34,933 bases of DNA from Chara braunii (Eukaryota; Streptophyta; Charophyceae; Charales; Characeae), in the NCBI GenBank assembly GCA_003427395.1, contig BFEA01000031.1, positions 2,960,295 to 2,995,227 of the forward strand, given 5' to 3'. The notes beneath the pieces are model-generated. The model worked only from the letters and a program-made list of their open reading frames with translations. It was not told where the DNA came from and ran no database searches. The position numbers and the translations under genes are program-made. Shown one piece after another: positions 20,459 through 29,419 of the stretch. Numbering within the stretch: position 1 is the first letter of the stretch; each line of letters starts with the position of its first letter.

Positions 20459-20575
20459 TTTTTTTTTTTTAATTCCCCAGTCATTTAGGTCCAATCGGGT
20501 CAAGCCTTGAACTGATGACTCAGGTCTGTATGTCATCAGTTCAAGGGTGTACCAACTGAGCTAGGCGCGTCGGTC
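20459..20575 (-). repeat. tRNA-derived SINE
   Basis: On the minus strand an A box (TAGCTCAGTTGG, 20563-20552) is followed after 38 bases by a B box (AGTTCAAGGC, 20513-20504), the Pol III promoter arrangement of tRNA genes, and the unit ends in an A-run (T at 20458-20470). The 5' GCGCGCC-like arm does not pair with a proper acceptor strand, so it is not a functional tRNA. A 15-bp perfect inverted repeat (20505-20519 with 20532-20546) replaces the anticodon region. Confidence 0.65.
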
Positions 20576-20891
20576 TTTTCTGTCGTTTCTGCCATTCTGC
20601 CTCTTTTTATTTATACGTTTCCTGGCCTTTGTCTTTCCTCCTCACCACGCCGTAAGGTCATATGCGTGTCAGGGCAAACTATACTCACACGACGACTTTT
20701 TTGACTCAGCTCTGGACGTGATTGCAGTCGGATGCATTCCGGTTCGCGGCCGTAATTGCCCTCAGATTCATTTAGTAAAGTCTTAGTGTGAGTATGCCCC
20801 TGTGTCATTGCGCCTTGCTCGTTCTTCTTTCCACCAGACTGGAAAGGATCGGCGAATCACGGAGCGATAAAGACTTTCGGACTTCCTGTCT

Positions 20892-20892
<1 letters not shown>

Positions 20893-20932
<40 letters not shown>
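20893..20932. repeat. (AC)n microsatellite
   Basis: Uninterrupted AC run. Non-coding. Confidence 0.96.
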
Positions 20933-20935
<3 letters not shown>

Positions 20936-21060
20936 CCCATCCTTTCCTTCTCCTCCCCCATTTCATCTGCGTCTTCTATCCGTTTGATGGTTCCAAGTGC
21001 GCAATGGCAGTTCTTTTGGAGACGGAATTTTTGTTTTTGTCCAGGAGATCTGTATCTGAG

Positions 21061-21172
21061 TAGGGGCCTCGCTCCACTACTCACCAAATGTGCAAAAAAT
21101 GAGAATGAATCTTCCGCTAGAACATGGAAAGATACATTTCCATATTTTTGTCTTTTGTGCATCTCGTTTTTA
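21061..21172 (+). repeat. Dispersed repeat shared with 33080-33185
   Basis: This stretch, from GGGCCTCGCT through ATGTGCAAAA, GAATGAATC, CCGCTAG, CATGGAAAGATAC and CTTTTGTGCAT, matches the foldback next to the second hammerhead at 33080-33185 over about 105 bp. This copy lacks the right inverted end. Confidence 0.8.
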
Positions 21173-21256
21173 ATGGAGCGAGACCCTATGGTTGTTCTGT
21201 TTATGGATTATTATGGCTCTCTTTTTTCTCGACATCAGTGGTTACCGTCTGTCTCC

Positions 21257-21385
21257 CTGAATAGAACGTACGGTCAAATATAGCTGTACTTGGCTGAGTA
21301 GAACGTACGGTCAAATATAGCTGTACTTGGGGCTGCTTTCGGGGTCGAGATACAGCGATTAGGACCATACGGCCTATTCGGGGGC
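21257..21385. repeat. ACGTACGGTCA repeat module, tandem pair plus inverted end
   Basis: GTAGAACGTACGGTCAAATA and the following TAGCTGTACTTGG occur twice in a row (about 21260-21293 and 21297-21330), and a related inverted end lies near 21362-21385 (GGACCATACGGCCTATTCGG). The same module builds the foldbacks at 24124-24440. Confidence 0.75.
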
Positions 21386-21497
21386 AAGATTGTAGTTGAG
21401 CGTTTCTGTCTCGTTGCGATTGGGATGGACAGTTCCACTCTGGAGGAAATTCCCCACTTACCCGGGTTCCTTGTCTAGAGTGGAAGGTCCCACTTGC

Positions 21498-22045
21498 CCG
21501 AGTGCCGTGTTTCTGGCCGCTGATGCTTGTAATCTACCGTCCACAACGACGAATCCAGGCAAGGTCCCACTTGGTCCCACTTACCCATCACGCAAGGTCC
21601 CACTTGTTCCCACTTACCCATCAGGCAAGGTCCCACTTGTTCCCACTTACCCATCAGGCAAGGTCCCACTTGGTCCCACTTACCCATCAGGCAAGGTCCC
21701 ACGTGGTCCCACTTACCCAGGTGCCGTGTTTCTGGCCGTCGATCCATGTAATCTACCATCCACAACGACGAATCCAGGCAAGGTCCCACTTGGTCCGACT
21801 TATCCCATCAGGCAAGGTCCCACTTGGTCCCACGTACCCATCAGGCAAGGTCCCACTTGGTCCCACTTACCCAGGTGCCGTGTTTCTGGCCGTCGGTCCT
21901 TATTGTCATCTGCCATCCACAACGAAGAATCCAGGCAAGGTCCCACCTGGTCCGACTTAACCCATCAGGCATGGTCCCACTTACCCATGTGCCGTGTTTC
22001 TGGCCTTCGGTCCTTGTTGTCATCTACCATCCACAACGAAGAATC
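21498..22045 (+). repeat. 33-bp minisatellite with higher-order units
   Basis: A 33-bp unit (GCAAGGTCCCACTTGGTCCC then ACTTACCCATCAG) is repeated about ten times in groups. Each group is preceded by a non-repeated block that starts GTGCCGTGTTTCTGGCC, at 21502, 21721, 21875 and 21989, and contains CATCCACAACGA. The groups shrink from left to right (219, 154, 114 bases between starts). Because the period is a multiple of three, several frames on both strands are open; I do not regard them as genes. Confidence 0.9.
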
Positions 22046-22579
22046 CGGGCAAATACGTCCCGCTCCGTTCTCTTGGGACGTTTGTTTAGATTCGAATGAT
22101 TCGGCGGACCGGTCCTTCGGGACATGTTTTTTTTTTTTTGTTCTTTTTTCCTCGGGACTTTTTTTTTTTTTTTTTTTTTTTTCATTTTGTTGAGATTCGA
22201 ATGAATCAAATAAAAAGGAAAAAAAAAACCCAAAACGGAAGATTAGGGGAACCCTGGAACATGGTCCCACGAACAACGGGATAGGATAGAAAAGAGTTTG
22301 TGTGGCAGTTGAGTGACCCAAATCCTGCCGTGCAGTACTCGTGATCCCACGGTCAGCATTTTACTTGTATTTTATTACCCGAAAAAGTAAGGAGATCTTT
22401 ATTCGCCTCCTCCTCTCCTTAACACTGGGCACGTCGGTGCAAAGGAAGCTTCCCGCCAAAATCTTTTCAATCCGTTGGGGGTATGGCCAACCCCAAAAGA
22501 GGGGGGGATCGGACTTAGGCCTCTGGATAGAAGATTTTCAGTATTTCGCTTGCTGTTGTGCTATTATCTCATTGGGTGG

Positions 22580-23000
22580 AGCCCTCCTTCAATCACGGGG
22601 CATATCGGTGCTTTCACGTGGGACTAGTCATCCGGGTTTTCTTTTAACGTTTTGGCATCCTGGTTGGTTGCTTCCCGTTGTTCGGCCTGTGTGAGGGGGC
22701 GGTGCTTCTATGTGGGAATCATCATCTGGGAGTGTCCTTTATGTTTAGATATGTATCTGGGATTCCTTTTTTTGCGGACAAGAGTGCTTTGTCCTGGGTG
22801 GTCTTGTCCCGTCGTTTGGCCTGTGTAGGACTGGGGCGGTGCTTGCATGTGGGACTTGTCATCTAGGATCCGTTTTGGTGCTACTGCTTGTTGCCTCCTG
22901 TTTTGTTCTGTTGTATTTGGCTGTTCCCTTCCTCTCTTCTTTGCCTCTTTGCCTTTTGGCTGTGTGCAAGTGGGTTGATACGACACACGGGGGTGGGGGC
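22580..23000. repeat. Dispersed repeat, copy A (with 34560-34933)
   Basis: The run from CATCCGGGTTTTCTTTT through GTCCTGGGTGGTCTTGTCC, GCATGTGGGACTTGTCATCT and CTGTTGTATTTGGCTGT matches 34608-34933 in the same order and orientation. Within the copy, the CGGTGCTT..ATGTGGGA..CATC module repeats three times at roughly 120-bp spacing. No coding signal. Confidence 0.85.
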
Positions 23001-23350
23001 AGCCGCCGCTCAACCCACATCCACGTGGGCGGCCGTGTACGCAAGAGGTTCTGAACAGGGGGAGTTACAAGGAAGAAGATATAAAAAAATGAATTCATTT
23101 TTCCCTTTTTTTTGTCTTTTTTTCGCTTTTGCGCTCTGATATTCTTGTGAAAATATATTGTCACACTGTGAATCGGAGCGCAAAGGCGGAAAAAGGCAAA
23201 ACAAGGAAAGGAAAAGAAGGAAGGAAAGACCCACCTGTTCATCACCTCTTACGTACAAGGCCAGCCACGTGGATGACAGGTTGAGCGCTGGCTGCCCCCA
23301 TCGCCGTGTGTCACAAGGACCCGCTTGCACGCAGCCAAAAGGCAAAAAAG
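22955..23350. repeat. Large foldback element, arms near 190 bp
   Basis: Bases about 22955-23150 are inverted, with substitutions, at about 23165-23350. Paired landmarks are the CCTTTTGGCTG and CAGCCAAAAGG ends, CACACGGGGG with CCCATCGCCGTGTG, CCACGTGGGCGGCC with GGCCAGCCACGTGG, ACGCAAGAGGTTCTGAACAG with CTGTTCATCACCTCTTACGT, and GCGCTCTGA with CGGAGCGC around a central TGTGA..ATATTGTCACA. No transposase is encoded, so this is a non-autonomous foldback transposon-like element. Confidence 0.85.
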
Positions 23351-24120
23351 AGGTAAAGAAAAGGAGGAGGAAACCAAACCTGACAAGGAAAGAAAGTGTA
23401 TCAGACAGACAAAGCAAATGACACATCCCACAGATAATCCAATTTGACAAAGCAAATAACACATCCCACAGATCAACATATTTTTTCTTTTTCCTTATTT
23501 TCTTTTTTTCTTTTTTTCTCATATTCATGATCACTGCTGACATAAGTCGAGTTTATTTCAGAAAAAAAAATGTGGCAGTTACTTTGTTCACTGTTGTTGC
23601 AATTACCACCATCAGATCATTTGTGATCTGATCTGATGGCTGAGAAGCCTCTGCCGTGATTTCGGATGGGAGGTCTCTGTTTCTTTTTTTTTTTTTTTTT
23701 TTTTTTTTCCCCTTTTTGGTGGCCTTTCTCCTGTTTTCTCAGCCCAGAAATTCATTTCGTAATGAACCTGTAGGGCCGCTGCCACTCAGTGTCACACACA
23801 CTGGATCGGCCACACTCCTATCCGACTGCTAATGGGACGATGCTGCTGGGCCCTGAAAAAAAAAAAAGAAAAAAAAAGGATAGCACGTGCGAACTGATAG
23901 ATTGATAGAGTTGGAGGATTGATAGAGTTGGAGGATTGTTTTTTCTTTTTTTCTTTTTCTTTTTCTTTTTTCGTTTTCTTTCCGGTTTGAACATCATCAG
24001 AGGGCAAGCCCTTCAATTTGGACACCATAAGAGCGCTACCGAGAGTGAGGCCTTGCAGAGGTTGATGAATGATGATGGCACCTGCTGAGAGCCGGGGGCC
24101 AAGTCCCACTACCTTCTTTA
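23351..24120. other. Low-complexity intergenic stretch
   Basis: It contains AAGCAAATnACACATCCCACAGAT repeated in tandem (about 23412-23475), T-rich tracts (23681-23708, 23938-23971) and a small GATAGAGTTGGAGGATT duplication near 23905-23938. No gene recognised. Confidence 0.6.
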
Positions 24121-24123
24121 CCA

Positions 24124-24664
24124 GAATAAAACGTCCGGTCATTATATCTGAATTTGGGCTATGACCGGACGTTCTACTTGGGCGAAGACAGTTGCAGCCC
24201 TGAGTTTCCTTCAACGCCCTAATCGGGACGTTTCTGTAGATAAGTGCAGAAATGGCGTGGAGTTTCCTCAACGGCAAATCTCCACAAACACGTCCAGATT
24301 CAGGCGTTGAGGAAACTGAACGCTGCGACCTTCTTCCCGTCCCGCGAATACAAGGTACGGTCATTGTAGCTGAATTTGGGGTATCTTTCAGTCTAAAGAC
24401 AGCTATAATGACCGTACGTCGTATTCGGGGGAAGAAGGTAAGTTGGACTTTGCCCCTTGTCCAGGGTCCCTTAGCAAAACTAAGGAGGTGCTGAAATCAT
24501 TCTTCAGTTTCGGTGATCTGATGAAATACAGACTCAAGTTCGAATCTGGACCAGATACAGTCAGATGCCTGAATGTGGACCTGTTTGTGGAGATGTGCGG
24601 TTGAGGAAACTCAATGCAGTTCTGAAGTACCTGGGGCTTCAATGATGATATCTCAAGGCCGTCA

Positions 24665-24696
<32 letters not shown>

Positions 24697-25082
24697 GAAT
24701 TTGGACCATTTTTTATTTTATTTATGCGTGTCATCCTTACGCAGGGGCCATGCTAATCTTCCTTCTCTGTATCGTTCCAATTTTAACAGATGTCCCGAAG
24801 GACACTGTTGCCCTTTTTAAAGAAGAAAATAATAAGTAAATAAAAAAAACACTGACAAGTTTACTCAGTTCAATTGTCCGGTCATCAAAGACTGGATGCC
24901 AAAAGAACTCGAAAGCTTAAACCCTGACCAGGGGCAAAGATCCACAACCAGCATTGAGTTTCCTCGACGCCTGAATCTGGACGTGATTGTGGGGAGATGT
25001 GCAGTTGAGGAAACTCGACGAAGTTTCTGCACATCTCCTCAAACACGTCCAGGTTCAGGCGTTGAGGAAAATCAACGCTGAT
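24124..25082. repeat. Cluster of nested foldback units
   Basis: Several hairpins are packed together. One has perfect 13-bp arms at 24130-24142 and 24161-24173 (AACGTCCGGTCAT). Another has arms of about 38 bp at 24329-24370 and 24411-24440. A third pairs about 24195-24240 with 24270-24322, and a fourth pairs about 24957-25003 with 25031-25076. All use the same two modules, ACGGTCATTATAGCTGAATT and GTTGAGGAAACT with CGCCTGAATCTGGACGTG. A U6 copy is inserted among them. No protein frame. Confidence 0.8.
24668..24805 (-). pseudogene. U6 snRNA retrocopy with poly(A) tail
   Basis: On the minus strand from 24805 the sequence is a near full-length U6: 5' stem-loop TCCTTCGGGACATC, AATTGGAACGATACAGAGA (the ACAGAGA box intact), GATTAGCATGGCCCCTGCG, AAGGATGACACGCATAAAT and ATGGTCCAAATT. 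It differs from a working gene in a 4-base insertion right after ACAGAGAA, changes in the 3' ATAAATCGAGAAATGG stretch, and in ending in about 29 A rather than the short U-run of Pol III. Upstream there is no clear plant USE, and the TATA-like TTTAAAAAG is too close. AAAAAGGGCAACA before and AAAAAGGGTGACG after look like a diverged target-site duplication. I read it as a LINE-type retroposed copy. Confidence 0.9.
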
Positions 25083-25084
25083 AG

Positions 25085-25800
25085 TGGGGCTTGGGCCCAG
25101 ATTGTCATGGGTAGCCTCCGATGCATGTACAGTCCAAGGTCTCTGAATCTTTTTTTTTCTTTTTTTCTTTTTCTTGGGTACATAATGGTCTCTGAATCTC
25201 TATGGCCCTTTTTGCTAGTGATTCAGATATAGGGGTTCTCCTCTTAAGGAGCCGGGGGGTGATGACCAACGTGCCCTTGACATCTATAGAAGCCAGCTGG
25301 TCGTCCCTGACCTGGGTCTTCTTTGCGAACAACAACAACTCTTCTCTTATTGGAAAGACTAGTTACTTTCGTTCTTTTTCTTTTTTTCTTTTTTCCTCAT
25401 CCGTGTCATCCGTTGATTTTTTTTAATTTTTTTTTCCTCATCCGTGTCATCCGTTGATTTTTTTTTAATTTTTTTTTGCTCATCCGTTTTATCCGTTGAA
25501 ATTGGGACACAACTTATGCTCCAACCTGTTCCAGTTACAAAGAATAGATATCTTCGGTAAGGCGATTTTGATTTTCTGAGGGCGTACTCACTCATACTAG
25601 CAGTATCTAAATTGTATCTGACCTCATTTAAGGCCGGACATGTATGCATCTGGCCGCAATTCTGTCCAAAAACAAGTAAAAACGATCCTTCCGGAACAGC
25701 ACGACATTCCTATTTTTAGTAACAGCTACCAGCAGGTAAGCGGTCTGATCATTTGGGCAACGTGCCCCCGACCCGTGTCTTCTCTTTTTTTGTTCTTTTT
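25085..25800. other. Non-genic stretch with T-rich tandem repeat
   Basis: CTCATCCGTGTCATCCGTTGA plus a T/A tract of about 25 bases is repeated three times (about 25396-25500, unit near 48-50 bp). Remaining sequence has no recognisable gene. Confidence 0.65.
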
Positions 25801-25808
25801 TTTTTTTA

Positions 25809-25888
25809 TTATGTTCCCACGGATCAGATATTAAACTGATCGGAACAGATACTACACTTAATCTTAGCCAAAAGGCCGAGAAAGGTAT
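25809..25888 (-). pseudogene. U2 snRNA 5' part, truncated copy
   Basis: From 25888 on the minus strand the sequence starts ATACCTTTCTCGGCCTTTTG and continues GCTAAGATTAAGTGTAGTAT, CTGTTCCGATCAGTTTAATA and TCTGATCCGTGGG. This is the first ~70 nt of plant U2, including the branch-point-recognition GTAGTA and stem-loop IIa. Then homology stops and an A-rich run follows (CATAATAAAAAAAAAA). About two thirds of U2 is missing, so it is not functional; the A-rich end suggests retroposition of a truncated RNA. Confidence 0.88.
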
Positions 25889-25911
25889 AAAAAAAAAAAG
25901 AAAAGCATGAT

Positions 25912-25970
25912 TGTGCCAGACTGTTTCGTCGGACTTTCACCGACGCATCAGGAGGTTGAACCCCTTTTTA
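25912..25970 (-). pseudogene. Hammerhead-like motif, decayed copy
   Basis: On the minus strand: GGGGTTCAACCTCCTGATGC, stem II TCGG/CCGA with loop TGAAAGT, core CGAAAC intact, then AGTCTGGC. The first core is CTGATGC instead of CTGATGA, changing an essential A, and the 5' strand of stem III with the GTC cleavage site is absent (AT-rich sequence instead). It shares loop and flank with the copy at 33022, so both derive from one family. Not expected to cleave. Confidence 0.75.
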
Positions 25971-26112
25971 AATCGCCGGGAACCTGCATGTGGATTATTG
26001 CATCAATCAGATCGAGCTGAAAAGCATTCCACGATGCAAAAGTGTGTCTTAGGGTCAAAAGTCCCCGAACCGAAAGAGGCCAGGTCGGCCAGTTTCAGAA
26101 AAAGATTACCTT

Positions 26113-26350
26113 AGAGGTAAAGTCAAACAGCTACCCGGTCAAAGGTCAAGTCAAATAGCTACGCGGTCAAAGGTCAGATCCCAGAGGCAAAAGTCATGTC
26201 CCACAATCGAAGGTCGGGTCTCACAGGCAGAAGTCACGTCTCACAGTGAAAGGTCATATCATACAGGCAAGGGTCACGACCCACAATCACAGTTAGATGT
26301 ATCCCACAGGCAAGGGTCACGACCGACAGTCAAAGGTCATGTCCCACGGA
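26113..26350 (+). repeat. GGTCA minisatellite with alternating units
   Basis: About ten units of 19-24 bases. Two types alternate: one ends in CAGGCA (AAGGTCATGTCCCACAGGCA) and one in CACAATC or CACAGT (AAGTCACGTCCCACAATCA). The true period is therefore a dimer near 40 bp. Function unknown. Confidence 0.85.
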
Positions 26351-26720
26351 CCCAAAAGTAGCAGCACACCAAGGAAAACTCAGAGAGGTACTGGGCCTCA
26401 CATTGTGAAGCAAAGAGGCCGCGGGCATTCGGTACCGGGTCGAAGTCGAGCCAAGAGGAGAAGAGGCTGGGATGAGTCAAGGCTCAGCCCAAGTCAATAT
26501 AGGGATTGGCCAGCCACTTTTCGAACAGATGGCTCATTCACAAGAAGTGTGGAAGTGCTGCTGGGCGCTTGTGCACTATCTGCGAGTAGCATGTGCTCGA
26601 GCCCTGGCTGGGCAGCGCTCTGCTGACAAAGGAAGGCGGCGATAGCCGCACAGCTAGTAGTAGGAGGTAGAGCTGAGTAGTAGCGGATATGGATGTATCG
26701 AAAGTCAAGGTCTTCATGGG
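26351..26720. other. Stretch without recognised gene
   Basis: Non-repetitive, moderately GC-rich. A 109-codon plus frame (26297-26626) begins within the minisatellite; Arg/Ser-rich, no domain. I do not call it a gene. Confidence 0.4.
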
Positions 26721-26729
26721 GGGGGGGAG

Positions 26730-26795
26730 AGAGAGAGAGAGAGAGAGAGAATTAAAAACACATGCACGAAGGGGGAGAGAGAGAGAGAGAGAGAT
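26730..26795. repeat. (GA)n microsatellites before the RT element
   Basis: Two GA runs separated by about 30 bases. The RT reading frame can be traced back to the edge of the second run. Confidence 0.9.
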
Positions 26796-26799
26796 TGGT

Positions 26800-28277
26800 T
26801 GAATGTGGACGTGAGTAAGACTGAGATCAGCGAGGGAGATGTGAAGGCCTGTATAGATGAATCGAGGGGAAGGGGGGCAGGTAACATGGAATAAGTGATC
26901 GAACTGAAGGGGAGGTTAGATGGATACGTGTGTACACCCTTGGACAAGAACCCAGGGGAGACACTCGTTATGTGTGCGGAGGTGTACGCTACGGGGATGG
27001 GTAGCACTTTCATTGCAGATGATGGGTATGAGATACAGAAGGAGGAGTGTGAGATCATTGAAAGGATGTGGGTGGATTATCGCGATAACGGTTTTTTGAC
27101 GTATGGAAGTTGGAAGAAAGGAGGGAAGCTTGGTAGAGCGTATGTGCTACCCAAACATAAGGATGCTTCGAAATTCCGACCGATTTGTCCTACTTTCGAT
27201 GAACCAGGTAATAGATTGTGTCGAAAGATTTTACAGGGGTTGAATGGAATGCTTTTCAACCTCCCTGAGAGTCGACATTTCAATCTAAAATCAGTCCACC
27301 TTATGACTACTAGATTAGGGAGGATGAACGGGTTTTTTAGAAGAGGATGTGCGAACACGAGTGTGTTGGGTGCTTCCTACGACATCAAGGATATGTTTAG
27401 TAGGCTGCCTCATGAGACGATTCTGAGGGCGGTAGAATGGTGCATTTGGTGGTTCGAGACAAAGAGTTTTTGCGAAATTTTTGTGAAGAACAGGGGAAAG
27501 GGTGCAAAGTTGAGTAAATGCCTGACAGTGGAGGGGCATAAGTTGGTGAATTTTTCAGTAGTACTGGAGTATGATGTCAGATATGATCTGAAGAACTGTT
27601 ACACGGTCGCTTCGGGAGTGATCCTGAGACAGGTTGTGGGGATCCCGATGAGAAAGTCCTCAAGTCCTCCCCTGGCGTGTCTGATGTGTGCGAAATCGGA
27701 ATGNGATTTCTTGCTCATATTAGGTAGCCAGAAGAGACAGGTTGCTGGAATGCGTTTCGTGGATGACGCATCTGTTTTCGTAGCATATAATAAGAAGAGC
27801 ACAGAGTAGAGACGCCGGGCTGAGGAGATCTTGGGTGCGTATGAGAAGTGTTATGATTCGAATCTGGTCCTGAAACGAACAGATGAGGGAGAGAACGAAT
27901 GGGAGTTCCTGGGTTGTTGTTTGAGGGTCGAGGACAAATCCCCCTTCCTGAGTTGCCATCAGACAATGAAGAATGAGAAGGACCTGCTAGAAGGAGGAGA
28001 CTTGACTTTCCAAACCATCCAGGACTACGAATCATGGACAAGAAAGAAAGAAAAAGTTGCAGCAATCACAAGTTGCCTGCATANAATTCGACAAAATTCA
28101 TGCTTGACCCAGGGCATGATTGCAGCCGTTATCCCACTGAGAATGGAACTGCGAAGGAGGAAGTATCCGGATGTACTGTTTNGACAAACAATTTGTAACT
28201 TCAGTAGGGATAAGGAAAGAGTGTGGAGAAGGATTGTTGAGTTACTCTGTTGTGAAAAAGTAGGGGTTAAGGGTTGA
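26800..28277 (+). pseudogene. Reverse transcriptase, Penelope-like or TERT-type, interrupted
   Basis: One phase is open from about 26800 to TGA at 28277 apart from TAA at 26892-26894 and TAG at 27807-27809; two N bases also fall in it. RT motifs appear in order (residues counted from 26895): PKHKDASKFRPICP (about 86-99), SYDIKDMFSRLPHE with the first catalytic Asp (about 168-181), VGIPMRKSSSPPLACLM (about 250-266, usual GxPMGxxxSP with G changed to R) and RFVDDASVFVAY (about 288-299, catalytic DD). After the TAG come WEFLGCCLRVED, like the FLD segment after the palm, and a basic thumb-like region RKKEKVAAITSCLH. GIPMG..SP with F/YVDD is typical of Penelope-like elements and TERT rather than LINEs. 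No GIY-YIG nuclease is visible, and the stops and Gly-to-Arg change suggest it is inactive. Confidence 0.75.
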
Positions 28278-28790
28278 GAGGATATAGATTGGGATGACCT
28301 AGGTTTGCTTACCTGCGGTAGGACGGGCGACAGGCATTGACCCGACCTGGTACGAACAAGCGTTTACTAACTTCCAGGCAGCGAACCAAAAAAAAAATTG
28401 GGACTGAACCAGAACCGGTAATCGTGGGACCGGTAGTACCTAGTACTTGTCCAGGGTCTCAAGAAGTTCAGGGAAGTGAGCAAGGTTGAGGATTTGGGAC
28501 GAAAGAAGTGCTGGTCGGCGGGATGGAAGGAGGTACCGATAGTAGAAATAGATTGAATGCGTTGGCCAGACTCCCTATGCACCTCGTGTGCTCGGAGTCA
28601 GTAGCGGACAGGAACGGTGGNTGGGGCACTGCTTTGTCACGGTTGCCACGGTCGCTTGAAGGACGGGGGTGTTCCGCACTGGCATTTAGCCTGAGTTTCA
28701 CGGAATTGTCACGAGCTTTCTGGCTACGGACGATATTCTTTTGTTTTCNTTGCTAATGCTTACAGCCACGAGCTGTTTTCGCGTTTTATA
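28278..28790. other. Downstream flank of the RT element
   Basis: Short frames without domains; N at 28621 and 28749. It may belong to the RT element's 3' part. I looked for GIY...YIG and found none. Confidence 0.4.
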
Positions 28791-29380
28791 CGTTTGGCAT
28801 GAATTTCAGTGTGACCCAGTGTGACATGACTTCATTGTGTTCGCTGTTTTTTTTTTTTGTTTTTTTTTTCCCCTCACCGCCTTGCTACTCGATTTGTTTG
28901 CAATGTGCTTGTCAAAGTCACCACACAATGATTCGGTCAGACTACATAATTGAATGGCCAAACAGCAAGTTATGTGTTGTTCTATAATGCATGCATGTAT
29001 TTCGTGTTCGGTGAACTCTCACATGTAGGAATGCACACAGCTGCAGGACAAAAAATAACACACGTTAATCGCATTCACAACACAATCCCAAGGGTGAAAC
29101 ATTCAATTACGTCAAACAACCTCAACACAGTTATCGTGCAAGCATTGATTGCTTTCACCAAAAGACGAAAGGATTGACTTGCACATCGACCGAAAACAGT
29201 GCAAACAAAGAAGATCTAACCCCCCCTCCAAACCGTCCCCCCCTCCCACCAGGAGTACAACAGTTGCGCCATCTCTATGGAGCACACAGCCGACGAAGTA
29301 ACTGAAACCCTAAATGCACTGCCGCCTGTACGCACCTGCAAGGCGGGCTAAGAGTATACTTTGCCACAATCTACACGGGA
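28791..29380. other. Intergenic stretch, nothing recognised
   Basis: A T-run lies near 28848-28870. The rest shows no gene, repeat or RNA that I can support. Confidence 0.5.
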
Positions 29381-29419
29381 AGGAGCTGCATGCGGCGAGT
29401 CAACACGTCGTGCAACTAT

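Noticed and set aside
21550-21720. CRISPR-like array
   Set aside because: The units are contiguous 33-bp direct repeats with no unique spacers, in a eukaryotic context.
21396-22193. 265-codon open frame over the minisatellite
   Set aside because: The 33-bp period is a multiple of three, so frames on both strands stay open. The translation is an 11-residue repeat with no domain, and the end runs into T-rich sequence.
24510-24555. CTGATGA string near 24518 as another hammerhead
   Set aside because: There is no CGAAA partner at a suitable distance and no pairing stems.
24668-24805. Functional U6 gene
   Set aside because: It has an insertion after ACAGAGA, a poly(A) end instead of a U-run, and no upstream promoter elements at the right spacing.
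26892-27809. In-frame TAA and TAG in the RT as evidence for a changed genetic code
   Set aside because: Some green algae read TAA/TAG as Gln, but the RT also has a changed motif (GIPMR) and the other element copies here are plainly decayed. Ordinary pseudogene stops are the simpler view.
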